A DNA stretch of 64,000 nucleotides from DAITPV01 sp050692555 (GTDB lineage: Bacteria; Actinomycetota; UBA4738; CALAEC01): assembly GCA_050692555.1 (NCBI GenBank), contig JBOGVS010000001.1:62001-126000 (forward strand), written 5' to 3'. Positions 17,594 to 26,655 of the stretch are shown here, piece after piece (position 1 is the first letter of the stretch; the number at the start of each line of letters is the position of its first letter). The notes under the pieces are model-generated. The model was not told where the DNA came from and did no database searches. It worked only from the letters and a program-made list of their open reading frames with translations. A program made the position numbers and the translations under genes.

Positions 17594-20500
17594 TTGAAGC
17601 GCCGCTCGATCCTCGCCCTCGTCGTCACGGTCGGTGTTCTCGCCGCCCTTCCCCTCCCCGCAGGCGCCGTTCGCGACGCCGGTGGCCGGACCGCCCTTCG
17701 CCGGGAGGGAGGCCTGCCCAAGGGCTACCGGCCCGCCGCCACCGTCGATGGCGTGGGACGGTACTTCGTGCTGGTCCAGGGGAAATCGGTGGCAGAGCGC
17801 CGTGGCCTTCGGACCCCCAAGGCGGAGCGGAAGGCGGCCCGGAAGGTCCTGGCCAGCCAGGAGGCCGCGGTGAGCGCCGCCGACTCCATGGGCGACGTGG
17901 TGTTCCGCTACCGGGTACTGATCAACGGGTTCTCCGCCGAGCTGTCCCCGAACGAGGCGGCCCAGATGGCCGCCCGCCCCGACGTGGTCGCCGTCCAGCC
18001 GGTGTCGATCGTCCGCCGGCTCAACGAGACCAGCGTCCCGTTCATCGGGGCTCCCGACGTGTGGAACAACCTCGACGTCCAGGGCGAGAACATGCGGGTG
18101 GCCGTGGTCGATACCGGCATCGACTACACGCATGCGAACTTCGGCGGCCCGGGGACGGTGGCCGCGTATACGTCGAACGATCCCACGGTCATCGAGCCGG
18201 GAACGTTCCCCACCGACAAGGTGATCGGGGGAACCGACATCGTGGGCGAGAACTACGACGTCCTGGACGACGACACCTCCAACGACACCCCGGTGCCCGA
18301 CCCCGACCCGCTCGACGTGGACGGACACGGGTCTCACACGGCGGGGACCTGCTGTGGCGATGGCGTTCCCGGACAGATCGGCAAGGGCGTGGCCCCCGAG
18401 GCCCTCCTGTACGCGATCAAGGTGTGGGACGAGGGCAACTCCACCGACGACGTGCTGGTGGCCGGTTACGAGTTCGCCGTGGACCCCAACCAGAACGGAA
18501 GCCCCCGGGACGCCGTCGACGTGCTGTCGTTCTCCGGAGGGGTCTCCTACGGGACGCAGAACTCCGTCGAGGCCGTGGCCGCCCAGGAGGTCGTGGACCT
18601 GGGGACGGTGTTCGTGGCCTCCGCGGGCAACTCCGGGAACCAGCCGTCGGGGTTCTCCGCCTACATCACCGGCACGCCCGCCAACGCTCCCGGGGTTGTC
18701 TCCGCGGCAGCGTCGATCGACGAGTTCCTGGCCACCACCATCATCGTCAACAGCCCGCCGATCACCCTGCCCGACCAGGGCATCATGGTCCACCAGCCTT
18801 GGTCGGCACCGCTGCCGGCCGGTGGGATCACCACGAACCTGTTCGACGGACGGGCCGTCGACGACGCCACCACCAACCCCGCCGACCGGATGTTCTGTGA
18901 CCCGCTCCCCGCCGGCTCCCTCACCGGCCAGACCGTCCTGGTGTTCAAGGGGTCCACGGGAGCGGGCGACTGCGACGGCTCGCTGAAGGTCAACAACGCC
19001 GCGGCGGCAGGCGCTTCCGCGGTGGTGCTGGTCTCGCTGTTCGGCGGGCTCCCCTTCGCTCTGGGCGGCGACCCCGCTCCAATCCCGGCGGTGATGATTT
19101 CGGGGGCGGACGGCACGGCGATCCTCGACGCGCTCAGCCCGTCGCCCAACCCGCCATACAACGACAACACGGTCAACGCCACGCTCACGGACACTCTCCA
19201 GCCGGTCCTGGGATTCGACGACGCTATGACCGACTTCACCTCCGAGGGTCCTGCGCGGCTGACCAGCGCGCTGAAGCCGGACATCTCCGCGCCGGGGTTC
19301 AACATCACCTCGACAGCCGTGGGGACCGGGAACCAGGGGACCGAATTCTCCGGGACCTCGATGGCCGCTCCCCACGTCTCCGGCGTGGCCACCCTGCTCC
19401 GGCAGCTCCACCCCCGATGGTCGCCGGCCCGGATCAAGGCCCTGCTGATGAACCAGGCCACCCCCGAGATGAAGAACAACGACCTGTCCACCCCCGTGCC
19501 GGCCACGGTGATGGGCGCCGGCCGGGTGCAGGCCTTCGAGTCGGCCAAGGCCGTCAGCCTGGCCTCGCCGGCGAGCCTGTCGTTCGGCCTCGAGCACGCC
19601 ACCGGGGTGATCACCCGGGAGCGGTCCTTCCGGGTGCAGAACTTCGACGACGAACGGCACCGATACCGGCTCACCGGCGACGTCCGGTACTCGGACTACG
19701 ACCCCGCGGTGGCCCACATGCAGCTGTCCACGGGGGGCAGGTTCCGGGGCGTCGTCCGGTTCAGGCTCGACCCGGGGGAGCGCCAGCGGGTAACCGCTCG
19801 CCTCAGCCTTGATCCCGGCCTGATCACCGAAGCCGAGCAGCAGTTTGGCTGGTACTACTTCAACCCCGGAGTGGACGGCTCGGTCCAGGTCCACCAGAGC
19901 CGCAAGGGAGCGGATGACTTCCGGGTTCCGTGGCACGTGGTGCCCTTCGCGGCGTCACAAGACCGGATGTCCGATGACCACCTGGACCTGCGGTTCGGAC
20001 CGGACACCATGCGGCTGGTTCACGACGGGGTGGGAACCGGGTACGCGGACCTGTACCTGCTGGGCGGCACGGATGCCATCGAGACCGGAGGGGAGGAGGA
20101 CGTGACCGCTTTCGGGGCCCGATCCTTCACCGGGTCGACGATCGACGGCACCCCGGAGGGCGTACCGGCCGGGCTCGACGAGCTCGCGGGGCTCTCCTGG
20201 CAGGACTTCCTGACCAACGCCGATACGCCGGCGGAGCCCGTGGAGTTCGGAGTCCAGACGGCCTTCGTCCACAACGTCACCGAGACCAAGGAGGTGACGG
20301 TGTTCGTGGACGCCGGGAACGACGGCACGTTCGCCGACCCGGCCCTGGAGGCCGACTACCTGGTGGTGAAGCTGGGCGGCTTCGGCGGGCAGGTGTGCGT
20401 GTTCGACCTCTCGCTGCCGGATCCGTTCGCGGACTGTACCGCCCTGTACTTCGCCGACTACAGCAACTACAACAGCAACCTGGTCGGCCTGGTGGTGGAC

Positions 20501-20821
20501 GCGGCGGACATCGGGCTCACCGATGCCAGCCCGGAGATCGGGTATCGGGTGGAGGCGTGCACCGGCGTGTTCTCCGGTGACGTCCCCGCGTTTGTCTGCG
20601 ACGAGACCGGAGCAGCGACGCTCAACGCCACCGCGCCCGCGTTGTCGATCCAGCCGCTGGTGTGCCTGGGGTTCTGGGACGGACCCGCGTGTGACGGGTC
20701 CGGGCCGGTGACCGTGGAGAATGGCTCGGCGGCGGCTGGGAGCGATCGATCGATCCTGGCTCTGTTCCCGAACAACCGTCTGTCCGCCACGCCAGAGGTG
20801 ATCACCACCAACAACGGATAG
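17594..20821 (+). CDS. secreted S8 subtilisin-like protease with PA insert
   Basis: 1075 aa from TTG with GGAGGTGG upstream. Signal peptide to about residue 25, then an I9-type propeptide (YFVLVQGKSVAERRG, about 55-140). Catalytic triad: D173 in AVVDTGIDYTHANF, H248 in GHGSHTAGT and S589 in GTSMAAPHVSG; the oxyanion region is FVASAGNSGN. Between His and Ser a PA domain (about 390-520; VLVFKGSTGAGDC, AAAAGASAVVLVS) is inserted, as in large cell-envelope subtilases. The C-terminal 450 residues are beta-rich and probably modulate substrate access. A dedicated promoter precedes it. Likely degrades extracellular protein. Confidence 0.93.
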   Translation: MKRRSILALVVTVGVLAALPLPAGAVRDAGGRTALRREGGLPKGYRPAATVDGVGRYFVLVQGKSVAERRGLRTPKAERKAARKVLASQEAAVSAADSMGDVVFRYRVLINGFSAELSPNEAAQMAARPDVVAVQPVSIVRRLNETSVPFIGAPDVWNNLDVQGENMRVAVVDTGIDYTHANFGGPGTVAAYTSNDPTVIEPGTFPTDKVIGGTDIVGENYDVLDDDTSNDTPVPDPDPLDVDGHGSHTAGTCCGDGVPGQIGKGVAPEALLYAIKVWDEGNSTDDVLVAGYEFAVDPNQNGSPRDAVDVLSFSGGVSYGTQNSVEAVAAQEVVDLGTVFVASAGNSGNQPSGFSAYITGTPANAPGVVSAAASIDEFLATTIIVNSPPITLPDQGIMVHQPWSAPLPAGGITTNLFDGRAVDDATTNPADRMFCDPLPAGSLTGQTVLVFKGSTGAGDCDGSLKVNNAAAAGASAVVLVSLFGGLPFALGGDPAPIPAVMISGADGTAILDALSPSPNPPYNDNTVNATLTDTLQPVLGFDDAMTDFTSEGPARLTSALKPDISAPGFNITSTAVGTGNQGTEFSGTSMAAPHVSGVATLLRQLHPRWSPARIKALLMNQATPEMKNNDLSTPVPATVMGAGRVQAFESAKAVSLASPASLSFGLEHATGVITRERSFRVQNFDDERHRYRLTGDVRYSDYDPAVAHMQLSTGGRFRGVVRFRLDPGERQRVTARLSLDPGLITEAEQQFGWYYFNPGVDGSVQVHQSRKGADDFRVPWHVVPFAASQDRMSDDHLDLRFGPDTMRLVHDGVGTGYADLYLLGGTDAIETGGEEDVTAFGARSFTGSTIDGTPEGVPAGLDELAGLSWQDFLTNADTPAEPVEFGVQTAFVHNVTETKEVTVFVDAGNDGTFADPALEADYLVVKLGGFGGQVCVFDLSLPDPFADCTALYFADYSNYNSNLVGLVVDAADIGLTDASPEIGYRVEACTGVFSGDVPAFVCDETGAATLNATAPALSIQPLVCLGFWDGPACDGSGPVTVENGSAAAGSDRSILALFPNNRLSATPEVITTNNG

Positions 20822-20897
20822 CGGAGGAGGGCGCGCCGGGCGACCCACGGGTAGCCCGACCGCGCTCCCCCAGGGCCGCCCGGCCGCGCCCCCTCCG
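20822..20897. terminator. bidirectional hairpin between convergent genes
   Basis: CGGAGG-AGGGCGCGCCGGGCG (20822-20842, read in two parts) pairs with the arm at 20877-20897 with one bulged base on each side. It occupies the 87-base gap between the convergent subtilase and metB-like genes. No clear U tract. Confidence 0.5.
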
Positions 20898-20908
20898 GCC
20901 TACGGGAC

Positions 20909-22042
20909 TCAGCCCAGGGCCCCGTCCAGGTCTGCGATCAGGTCGTCGGGGTGCTCGATCCCCACCGACAGGCGGATCAGGGAGGGAGACACCTCGAGTG
21001 GTGAGCCGGCCACGCTGGCGTGGGTCATGGGGCCGGGGACCTCGATCAGGGACTCCACCCCGCCCAGCGACTCGCCCAGGAAGAACAGGCTGGTGGACTC
21101 GGCCACCCGGACGGCCTCTTCGGGCGTCTCCATCTCGAACGAGACCATGCCTCCGAACATCGACATCTGGCGTTCCGCAAGTTCGTGTCCGGGATGGTCG
21201 GGAAGACCGGGGTAGTGCACCCGTCGGACCCGCGGATGGGTCGACAGGAAGTGGGCCACCATCCCGGCACCCCGGCAGTGGGCGTCCATCCGGACCGCCA
21301 GGGTCTTGACCCCTCGCAGCGCCAGGTAGCAGTCCATCGGCCCGGGCACCGCCCCGACCGCGTTCTGGAGGAACCGCAACCGTTCGGCGAGCTCGAGGTC
21401 GTTGAGGACCAGCGCTCCGCCGATCAGGTCCGAATGCCCGCCCAGGTACTTCGTCACCGAGTGGACCACCACGTCGGCTCCCAGCTCCAGTGGCCGCTGG
21501 AGGTACGGGGTGGCGAACGTGTTGTCCACCACGCAGAGGGCCTCGCCCTGGTGGGCGATCTCGGACACGCGAGCGATGTCCACGATCTTGAGACGGGGGT
21601 TGGTGGGGGACTCCACCCACACCACCCGGGTGTCCGTTCCCATGGCCCGGCGAACGGCCTGCTCGTCGGTGAGGTCCACGGTGGCCACGGTGGCGCCCCA
21701 TCCGTCCAGGACCTGCGCCAGGAGCCTGTACGTCCCTCCGTACACGTCGTCCCCCATCACCACCCGATCACCGGGGCGAAGCGTCGCCAGGAGCAGGGTG
21801 GTCTCCGCGGCCATGCCGGAGGCGAAGGCCAGGCTCGCGGCCCCCCCTTCGAGCGAGGCCAGCACGGACTGGAGGGCCTCGCGGGTGGGGTTCCCGCCGC
21901 GGGCGTAGTCGTAGCGCTTCGGCTTGCCCACGGCGTCCTGGGCGTACGTGGACGTCTGGTAGATCGGGACGTTGACGGATCCGTACATCGGCTCCGGGTC
22001 CTGGCCCGCGTGGATCGCGCGGGTCTCGAACCGTTCGGTCAT
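20909..22042 (-). CDS. metB: cystathionine gamma-synthase / gamma-lyase
   Basis: 377 aa, PLP-dependent Cys/Met-metabolism family. PLP lysine is K198 in VVHSVTKYLGGHSD; also YDYARGGNPTREALQ, SLAFASGMAAETTLLLA and EVPGPMTHASV. ATG at 22042 fits the family start (MTERFETRAIHAG) and overlaps the stop of a 50-aa ORF; an ATG 24 bases upstream (22066), with GAGGAG before it, is the alternative. Sequence alone does not separate synthase (MetB) from lyase (cystathionine to cysteine). The neighbouring cystathionine beta-synthase favours a lyase role in reverse transsulfuration. Confidence 0.88.
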   Translation of the reverse strand: MTERFETRAIHAGQDPEPMYGSVNVPIYQTSTYAQDAVGKPKRYDYARGGNPTREALQSVLASLEGGAASLAFASGMAAETTLLLATLRPGDRVVMGDDVYGGTYRLLAQVLDGWGATVATVDLTDEQAVRRAMGTDTRVVWVESPTNPRLKIVDIARVSEIAHQGEALCVVDNTFATPYLQRPLELGADVVVHSVTKYLGGHSDLIGGALVLNDLELAERLRFLQNAVGAVPGPMDCYLALRGVKTLAVRMDAHCRGAGMVAHFLSTHPRVRRVHYPGLPDHPGHELAERQMSMFGGMVSFEMETPEEAVRVAESTSLFFLGESLGGVESLIEVPGPMTHASVAGSPLEVSPSLIRLSVGIEHPDDLIADLDGALG

Positions 22043-22191
22043 CGGATCTCCGGCGGCAGCTGCCATTCTCGTCTCCTCAGCTCACGGGCCGCCTCGTCTC
22101 CGAGGCGGACCTGTCTCCACAGCGCGGACTTCCGCTTGGCGTCGTGCCTCCTGGCGAACTCCGCGCGGGTGAACGCGGTGCAGCCGGGCAC
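22039..22191 (-). CDS. 50-aa conserved-looking small protein
   Basis: GTG start, 50 residues: MPGCTAFTRAEFARRHDAKR, then a helical charged region ending REWQLPPEIR. Its stop overlaps the metB ATG (ATGA at 22039-22042), the pattern used for coupled genes in this genome. It lies in a different frame from the last 38 codons of the DUF429 gene. The DUF429 domain appears to end before this overlap, and the frame of the small ORF looks more protein-like (balanced Ala, Arg, Glu, Trp, Phe). Function unknown; it may be real or may mark a frameshift in the DUF429 gene. Confidence 0.45.
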   Translation of the reverse strand: MPGCTAFTRAEFARRHDAKRKSALWRQVRLGDEAARELRRREWQLPPEIR

Positions 22192-22886
22192 TCCACTCCA
22201 CAGGGGGTCAGGCCGGGCAGGTGGGGCTGGGAGCTGGGGCGGACCGGACGCTCGCACAGGCGGTACCGGCCCCGCGGCAGGGTCTTGGCGGGGACCACGA
22301 TGACCCCCTCGTCCGGGTCGCCCACCGCGGTGAACCGGCCCTGGAGGGCGAAGTGGCCCGTCAGGGCGGCCAGGGCGGCGTCGATCTGGTCCAGGCTCCG
22401 GAGTCCCTCCGTGGCCACTCGCTTGGACCCCAGCACCGACCGGCGCCACACGTTCTTGGTCACGCCTCGGGGGGGCAGGCAGCCGGCCAGGACCACCGCA
22501 GTGGCGTGGGGGAATACCTCCATGGCCGTCCGGTGCACCGTCCCCTCCCGGTACCGGGGGAACCGCCCATCCAGAGCCTCGAATGCTCTGAACCCCACCC
22601 GCATCCAGTCATAGAAGGGGTTGTCCCCGGCGCGAGGCTTTGTCGGCGTGCCGAAGGAGTGGATTCCGATCCCGGCCAGGCGGCGCTCGGCCGCCCTGGA
22701 CCCCCCTCCCACACCCCACGACGGCGGGGAGTCGATGGCGACCACCTCCGGCTCGAGGTCCTGGACCACTTCGGGCAGCGAGTCGACCGCCACGGCCCGG
22801 TGGACCTCCACCGGCACCCGCCGCTCGTCGATGGCCACCAGGTCCAGGCCCCGACCGGCGGACACGTCGACGCCCAGGGCCAGCAA
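22077..22886 (-). CDS. DUF429 family protein (predicted RNase H-fold nuclease)
   Basis: 269 aa from TTG two bases after the cbs stop, chosen because the conserved GVDVSAGRGLDLVAIDE strand starts there. VVAIDSPPSWG, RAAERRLAGIGIHSFGTP, MEVFPHATAVVL and DQIDAALAALTGHF are the DUF429 hallmarks, with Asp/Glu positions consistent with a metal-dependent RNase H-like fold. Biological role unknown. The last roughly 45 residues are Pro/Ser/Arg-rich, unlike the domain, and overlap the 50-aa ORF, so the natural C-terminus may be near residue 220. Confidence 0.75.
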   Translation of the reverse strand: MLALGVDVSAGRGLDLVAIDERRVPVEVHRAVAVDSLPEVVQDLEPEVVAIDSPPSWGVGGGSRAAERRLAGIGIHSFGTPTKPRAGDNPFYDWMRVGFRAFEALDGRFPRYREGTVHRTAMEVFPHATAVVLAGCLPPRGVTKNVWRRSVLGSKRVATEGLRSLDQIDAALAALTGHFALQGRFTAVGDPDEGVIVVPAKTLPRGRYRLCERPVRPSSQPHLPGLTPCGVECPAAPRSPARSSPGGTTPSGSPRCGDRSASETRRPVS

Positions 22887-22887
22887 A

Positions 22888-24264
22888 CTACGAGGAGGTG
22901 CGCTGCCGGTGGGCCAGGAACTCCAGCAGGTCGGACCGGGTGAGCACCCCGAGCGACCGCCCGTCCCTGCTGACCACCAGCGCCGGGGCGCTCTGCAGCC
23001 GCTCGAAGGCCACGTCGATCGGGTCGGCGGACTCCACCAGGGGAAGGGGCGGGCCCATGACCTCGGCCACGTCGGCCTGGAGCGAGTCGGGGTCCCGGAA
23101 CACCCGGTCGAGGAGGGCCCGTTCCCGGATGCTTCCCACGATCGAGGTGACCTCACCGTCGTCCTCGCGGGACACGGGAGCCTGGGAGATCCCGTACTGC
23201 TGCAAGGTGTCGACGGCGTGGCGGACCTTCTCGTGGGCGCCAACCGACACCACCGGAGGGAGGTCGCCATGCTTGGCCACAAGCACGTCCTCGACCCGGA
23301 CCACCTCCGGGCGCTCCGCGAACCCGTACTGGAGCATCCACGACTCCGAGTACAGCTTGGAAAGATAGTTTCGGCCGGTGTCGGGGAAGATCACCACGAT
23401 CGTGGCCTCCTCGTCGAGCTCGCGGGCCACCTCGAGCGCCGCGAACAGCGCCGTCCCGCTGGACCCGCCCACCAGGATCCCTTCCTGCCTGGTGATGGCC
23501 CGAGCGGTGACGAAGGAATCCCGGTCGGAGACCCGGATGTACCGGTCCACCACCTTGGGGTCGAAGGTCTGGGGCCAGAAGTCCTCGCCGATCCCCTCGA
23601 CCAGGTATGGGCGGGGCTCGTCACCGGAGAACACCGAGCCCTCCGGGTCGGCCCCCACCACCATCAGGTCGGGCTTCCGTTCCTTGAGGTAGTGGGATAC
23701 GCCGGTGATGGTGCCGCCGGTACCGATGCCGGCCACCAACACGTCGATGCGTCCCTCGGTCTGTTCCCAGATCTCCGGTCCCGTGGTCTGGAGGTGGGTC
23801 GCCGGGTTCACCTGGTTGAAGTACTGGTTCGGCTGGAACGCGCCGGGGATCTCCTCGGTGAGGCGGTCGGCTACCCGGTAGTAGGACTCGGGTGATTCCG
23901 GCGGCACCGCGGTGGGGGTGATGACCACCTCCGATCCGTACGCGCGGAGGAGGGCCACCTTCTCCTGGCTCATCTTGTCGGGCATCACGAAGATGCACCG
24001 GTATCCCTTGATCGCGGCGGCGATGGCCAGCCCGTGGCCGGTATTGCCGCTGGTGGGCTCGACGATGGTCCCCCCGGGCTTCAGGTGCCCGGCCCGCTCG
24101 GCGGCCTCGATCATCCGCAGCCCGATGCGGTCCTTCACGCTCCCGCCAGGGTTCAGCATCTCCAGCTTGGCCAGGATCGTGGGCTTGACCCCCCTGGCCA
24201 CCCGGCCGAGCCGGACCATGGGGGTGTGCCCCACCGCGTCCAGGAAGTTCTCCATGATGTCCAT
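22888..24264 (-). CDS. cbs: cystathionine beta-synthase
   Basis: 458 aa. PLP fold-type II domain (1-320) with K44 in NPGGSVKDRIG, PTSGNTGHGLA for the phosphate/substrate loop and AGIGTGGTITGV. Two C-terminal CBS domains (about 335-458) follow (VGAHEKVRHAVDTLQQYG, VVSRDGRSLGVLTRSDL). Makes cystathionine from serine and homocysteine (or cysteine by O-acetylserine-type activity). First gene of the cbs-DUF429-small ORF-metB operon; with the gamma-lyase it can convert homocysteine to cysteine. The three-copy palindrome at 24344-24416 lies 80 bases upstream and probably regulates it. Confidence 0.93.
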   Translation of the reverse strand: MDIMENFLDAVGHTPMVRLGRVARGVKPTILAKLEMLNPGGSVKDRIGLRMIEAAERAGHLKPGGTIVEPTSGNTGHGLAIAAAIKGYRCIFVMPDKMSQEKVALLRAYGSEVVITPTAVPPESPESYYRVADRLTEEIPGAFQPNQYFNQVNPATHLQTTGPEIWEQTEGRIDVLVAGIGTGGTITGVSHYLKERKPDLMVVGADPEGSVFSGDEPRPYLVEGIGEDFWPQTFDPKVVDRYIRVSDRDSFVTARAITRQEGILVGGSSGTALFAALEVARELDEEATIVVIFPDTGRNYLSKLYSESWMLQYGFAERPEVVRVEDVLVAKHGDLPPVVSVGAHEKVRHAVDTLQQYGISQAPVSREDDGEVTSIVGSIRERALLDRVFRDPDSLQADVAEVMGPPLPLVESADPIDVAFERLQSAPALVVSRDGRSLGVLTRSDLLEFLAHRQRTSS

Positions 24265-24343
24265 CGCTTACCTATTGTCGGCCCCGAGAGGCGCGGAGCC
24301 AACCCCCGCCGAAACCCCCTGGCTGTCCCCCCGGGGGGGCCTG

Positions 24344-24416
24344 GTACTTAGTACGAGCGTGCCGTACTTAGTACGGGCACAATCCGTGCTCTAACGGGGT
24401 GGGTCGTACTAAGTAC
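24344..24416. promoter_or_regulatory. three phased copies of palindrome GTACTTAGTAC
   Basis: GTACTTAGTAC at 24344-24354 and 24364-24374, and its reverse complement GTACTAAGTAC at 24406-24416. The centres are 20 and 42 bases apart, close to two and four helical turns, so all three face the same side of the DNA. They sit in the 188-base gap upstream of cbs and downstream of the GSDH gene stop. Most likely binding sites of a dimeric repressor or activator of the transsulfuration operon; the protein is not identifiable from the window. Confidence 0.7.
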
Positions 24417-24452
24417 CAGCTTGGTGAGGGACCATGCGCCTGACTCACATGC

Positions 24453-25520
24453 TCAGACCAGGCGGTAGATGCCCCGGTTGTCGCTGAAGTAGACCCGGCC
24501 GTCCGGCGCCGCCTCCACAGCCAGCACCGCCCGGGGGTTGTTCAGCACCACGCCCTGACCGCTGATGCCGGTCCGATTCGCGTTCAGGTCAAGGTTGCGG
24601 ATCCGACCGTCGAGGTACGCCCCCACCAGGAGGTCCCCCTCCAGTGCGGGGCCCAGCCCGCACCCGTCGCAGAACGCCGCGCCGGTGGGGGCGATCAGGG
24701 GGTTCCACCGAAGCTCGGGGGCCTGAGGGCTGGGGCCGCTGTCGTTGGTGTTCGGGCACGCCGACGATCCGCCCCACCCGTAGTTTTCGCCCGGGAGCAC
24801 CAGGTTGATCTCGTCGTCACAGGTGGGACCGTTCTCCGTCTGCCACAGCTTCCCGGTCCGCGGGTCGAACGCGAACCCGAACGAGTTGCGATGGCCGAAC
24901 GAGAACGCCTTGCTCCCGGCCATCGGGTTGTCGGAAGGGCGGGCCCCGGTCTCCTCCAGCCGCAGCACCTTCCCGCCGAGGTTCTTCCGCTGCTGGGACC
25001 TCCCCGGTTTGCCGGCGTCGCCGGTCACCGCGTACAGCTTCCCGTCCGGTCCGAAGTGGATCACCCCGCCGTCGTGGAAGCTGTTGGCGGGGATCCGGAC
25101 CAGCTGGTCCTTCTGCAGGCCGCCTCCCTGCTTGCGCAGCCGGATGATCCGGTTCACCTCAGGGTGGGCGTCCGTGTAGTACACGTACACCCACTGGTGG
25201 TCCGGGCCCATGGACCAGTCGGGGTCCACCGCCAGGCCCAGTGCCCCTCGCTCGCCGCCGCCGGCCACCCCCTTGATCTTCCCCCACCGCTGATCGGGGC
25301 CTCCGGCCACGGGGACGTGGCGGATCTCGCCCGAGAACCGCTCCACGTAGAACAGCTCGGATCCGTCGGGTGTGAAGGCGAACGCCGCCGGCCAGCAGGT
25401 CCTCGGGTTGCGGCACCGAACCACTCGCTGCTTCCCCGCCGCCGCCGCCGGCGCCGGGGCCAGCGGGATGGTCGCCAGCAGGACGGCGATCAACAGCGCC
25501 ACGCGGGTGATGGCTTTCAC
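24453..25520 (-). CDS. secreted PQQ-type sugar dehydrogenase-like propeller (paralogue A)
   Basis: 355 aa from GTG. Signal peptide (MKAITRVALLIAVLLATIPL, cleavage near AAAAG). GSDH propeller motifs: CWPAAFAFTPDGSELFYVER, RGALGLAVDPDW, FHDGGVIHFGPDGKLY, GHRNSFGFAFDPRTGKLWQT and CDDEINLVLPGENYGW. GTG overlaps the stop of paralogue B (GTGA, 25517-25520). Much longer upstream reading in this frame is out-of-frame translation of paralogue B and is ignored. May oxidise sugars if loaded with PQQ; no anchor segment, so probably released or periplasmic-like. Confidence 0.87.
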   Translation of the reverse strand: MKAITRVALLIAVLLATIPLAPAPAAAAGKQRVVRCRNPRTCWPAAFAFTPDGSELFYVERFSGEIRHVPVAGGPDQRWGKIKGVAGGGERGALGLAVDPDWSMGPDHQWVYVYYTDAHPEVNRIIRLRKQGGGLQKDQLVRIPANSFHDGGVIHFGPDGKLYAVTGDAGKPGRSQQRKNLGGKVLRLEETGARPSDNPMAGSKAFSFGHRNSFGFAFDPRTGKLWQTENGPTCDDEINLVLPGENYGWGGSSACPNTNDSGPSPQAPELRWNPLIAPTGAAFCDGCGLGPALEGDLLVGAYLDGRIRNLDLNANRTGISGQGVVLNNPRAVLAVEAAPDGRVYFSDNRGIYRLV

Positions 25521-26644
25521 GCAGCCACCAGCCGGTAGATCCCATCGTCGTCGCTGAAGTACAACTGACCGCTTCGCCGCGCCGCCATGGCCAGGACCCC
25601 CTCGTCGTGCTGGTACAGCACCGTGTCGTCCACGACATCGTCCCGGGAGGCCGACAGGCTGAGGTCGCGGACCTGGCCCCCGAAGGTCGCCACCAGGAGG
25701 TCCCCTTCGACTGCCGGATCCAGGCCGCATCGCTCGCAGAAGACCGCTCCGGTGGGCACGAGCACCGACCCGTAGTTCACCTCGGGCAGGATCTTGGGGT
25801 CGGGGCCGCTCCGGTTCGTCTCGGCCACGTCGGGAGTTCCGGAGCAGGACGTGCCATCCGGCCCCCAGGCGTGGTTGCCGCCCCGCACCACCAGGTTGAC
25901 CTCGTCGTTGCAGTTGGGCCCGTTCTCCGTCTGCCACAGGCGATCGGTTCGAGGGTCGAACGTGAACCCGAACGAGTTCCGATGGCCGAAGGAGTACGCC
26001 AGGCTCCCGGGGATCGGGTTGTCGGCAGGGCGGCCTCCGTTCCGGTTCAGCCGCAGCACCTTGCCGCCGGGATCCGCGAGGTCCTGGGACCGCTCCGGGA
26101 ACCGTCCCTGGTCTCCGGTGACCACGTAGAGCTTCCTGTCGGGCCCGAAGTGGATCGGCCCGCCGTTGTGGTTCGAGTTCGGAGGATCCACCCGGATCGA
26201 CAGGAGCTCCTGACGAACGAACCCCGGCTTCTTCGGTTTCTTCCGGAGCCGGACGATCTTGTTCTCCAACGGCTGCGCCTGGGTGAAGAACACGTACACC
26301 CATCGCTGCCTGGGTCCCTTGTTCCACCGGGGGTCCAGGGCGATGCCCAGGGTTCCTCGCTCCCCGTCGCCGTCCACGGGCCCCACCGATCCCCACCGGC
26401 CGTCTCTCCGTCCCTTGAACGTGAACCGCCGGATCTGTCCGGTGAACCGCTCCACGTAGAACACCTGCTTGCCGTTGGGGGTGAACACGAACGCCGTCGG
26501 CCAGCACTCCTCGAGCGAGGGCCGGCAATCGATCACCAGCCGGGCTGAGGTGGACGCCGACGCGGGAGGGACTCCACCGGGCGGCGTCGCCACCAGGAAG
26601 GCCGCCAGCACGGCCCCACGCGTCAGCCACGGTCGGCCGGCCAT
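25517..26644 (-). CDS. secreted PQQ-type sugar dehydrogenase-like propeller (paralogue B)
   Basis: 375 aa from ATG at 26644. Signal peptide up to about residue 33 (VLAAFLVATPPGGVPPASAS). It matches paralogue A blade by blade: CWPTAFVFTPNGKQVFYVER, RGTLGIALDPRWNKG, NHNGGPIHFGPDRKLY, GHRNSFGFTFDPRTDRLWQT, CNDEVNLVVRGGNHAWG. Clearly a tandem duplication, since order, overlaps and Cys pairs are kept (CRPSLEECW versus CRNPRTCW). Twelve bases after the hutI stop, hence the same operon. Enzyme substrate unknown. Confidence 0.87.
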   Translation of the reverse strand: MAGRPWLTRGAVLAAFLVATPPGGVPPASASTSARLVIDCRPSLEECWPTAFVFTPNGKQVFYVERFTGQIRRFTFKGRRDGRWGSVGPVDGDGERGTLGIALDPRWNKGPRQRWVYVFFTQAQPLENKIVRLRKKPKKPGFVRQELLSIRVDPPNSNHNGGPIHFGPDRKLYVVTGDQGRFPERSQDLADPGGKVLRLNRNGGRPADNPIPGSLAYSFGHRNSFGFTFDPRTDRLWQTENGPNCNDEVNLVVRGGNHAWGPDGTSCSGTPDVAETNRSGPDPKILPEVNYGSVLVPTGAVFCERCGLDPAVEGDLLVATFGGQVRDLSLSASRDDVVDDTVLYQHDEGVLAMAARRSGQLYFSDDDGIYRLVAA

Positions 26645-26655
26645 TGGCGGAGACT

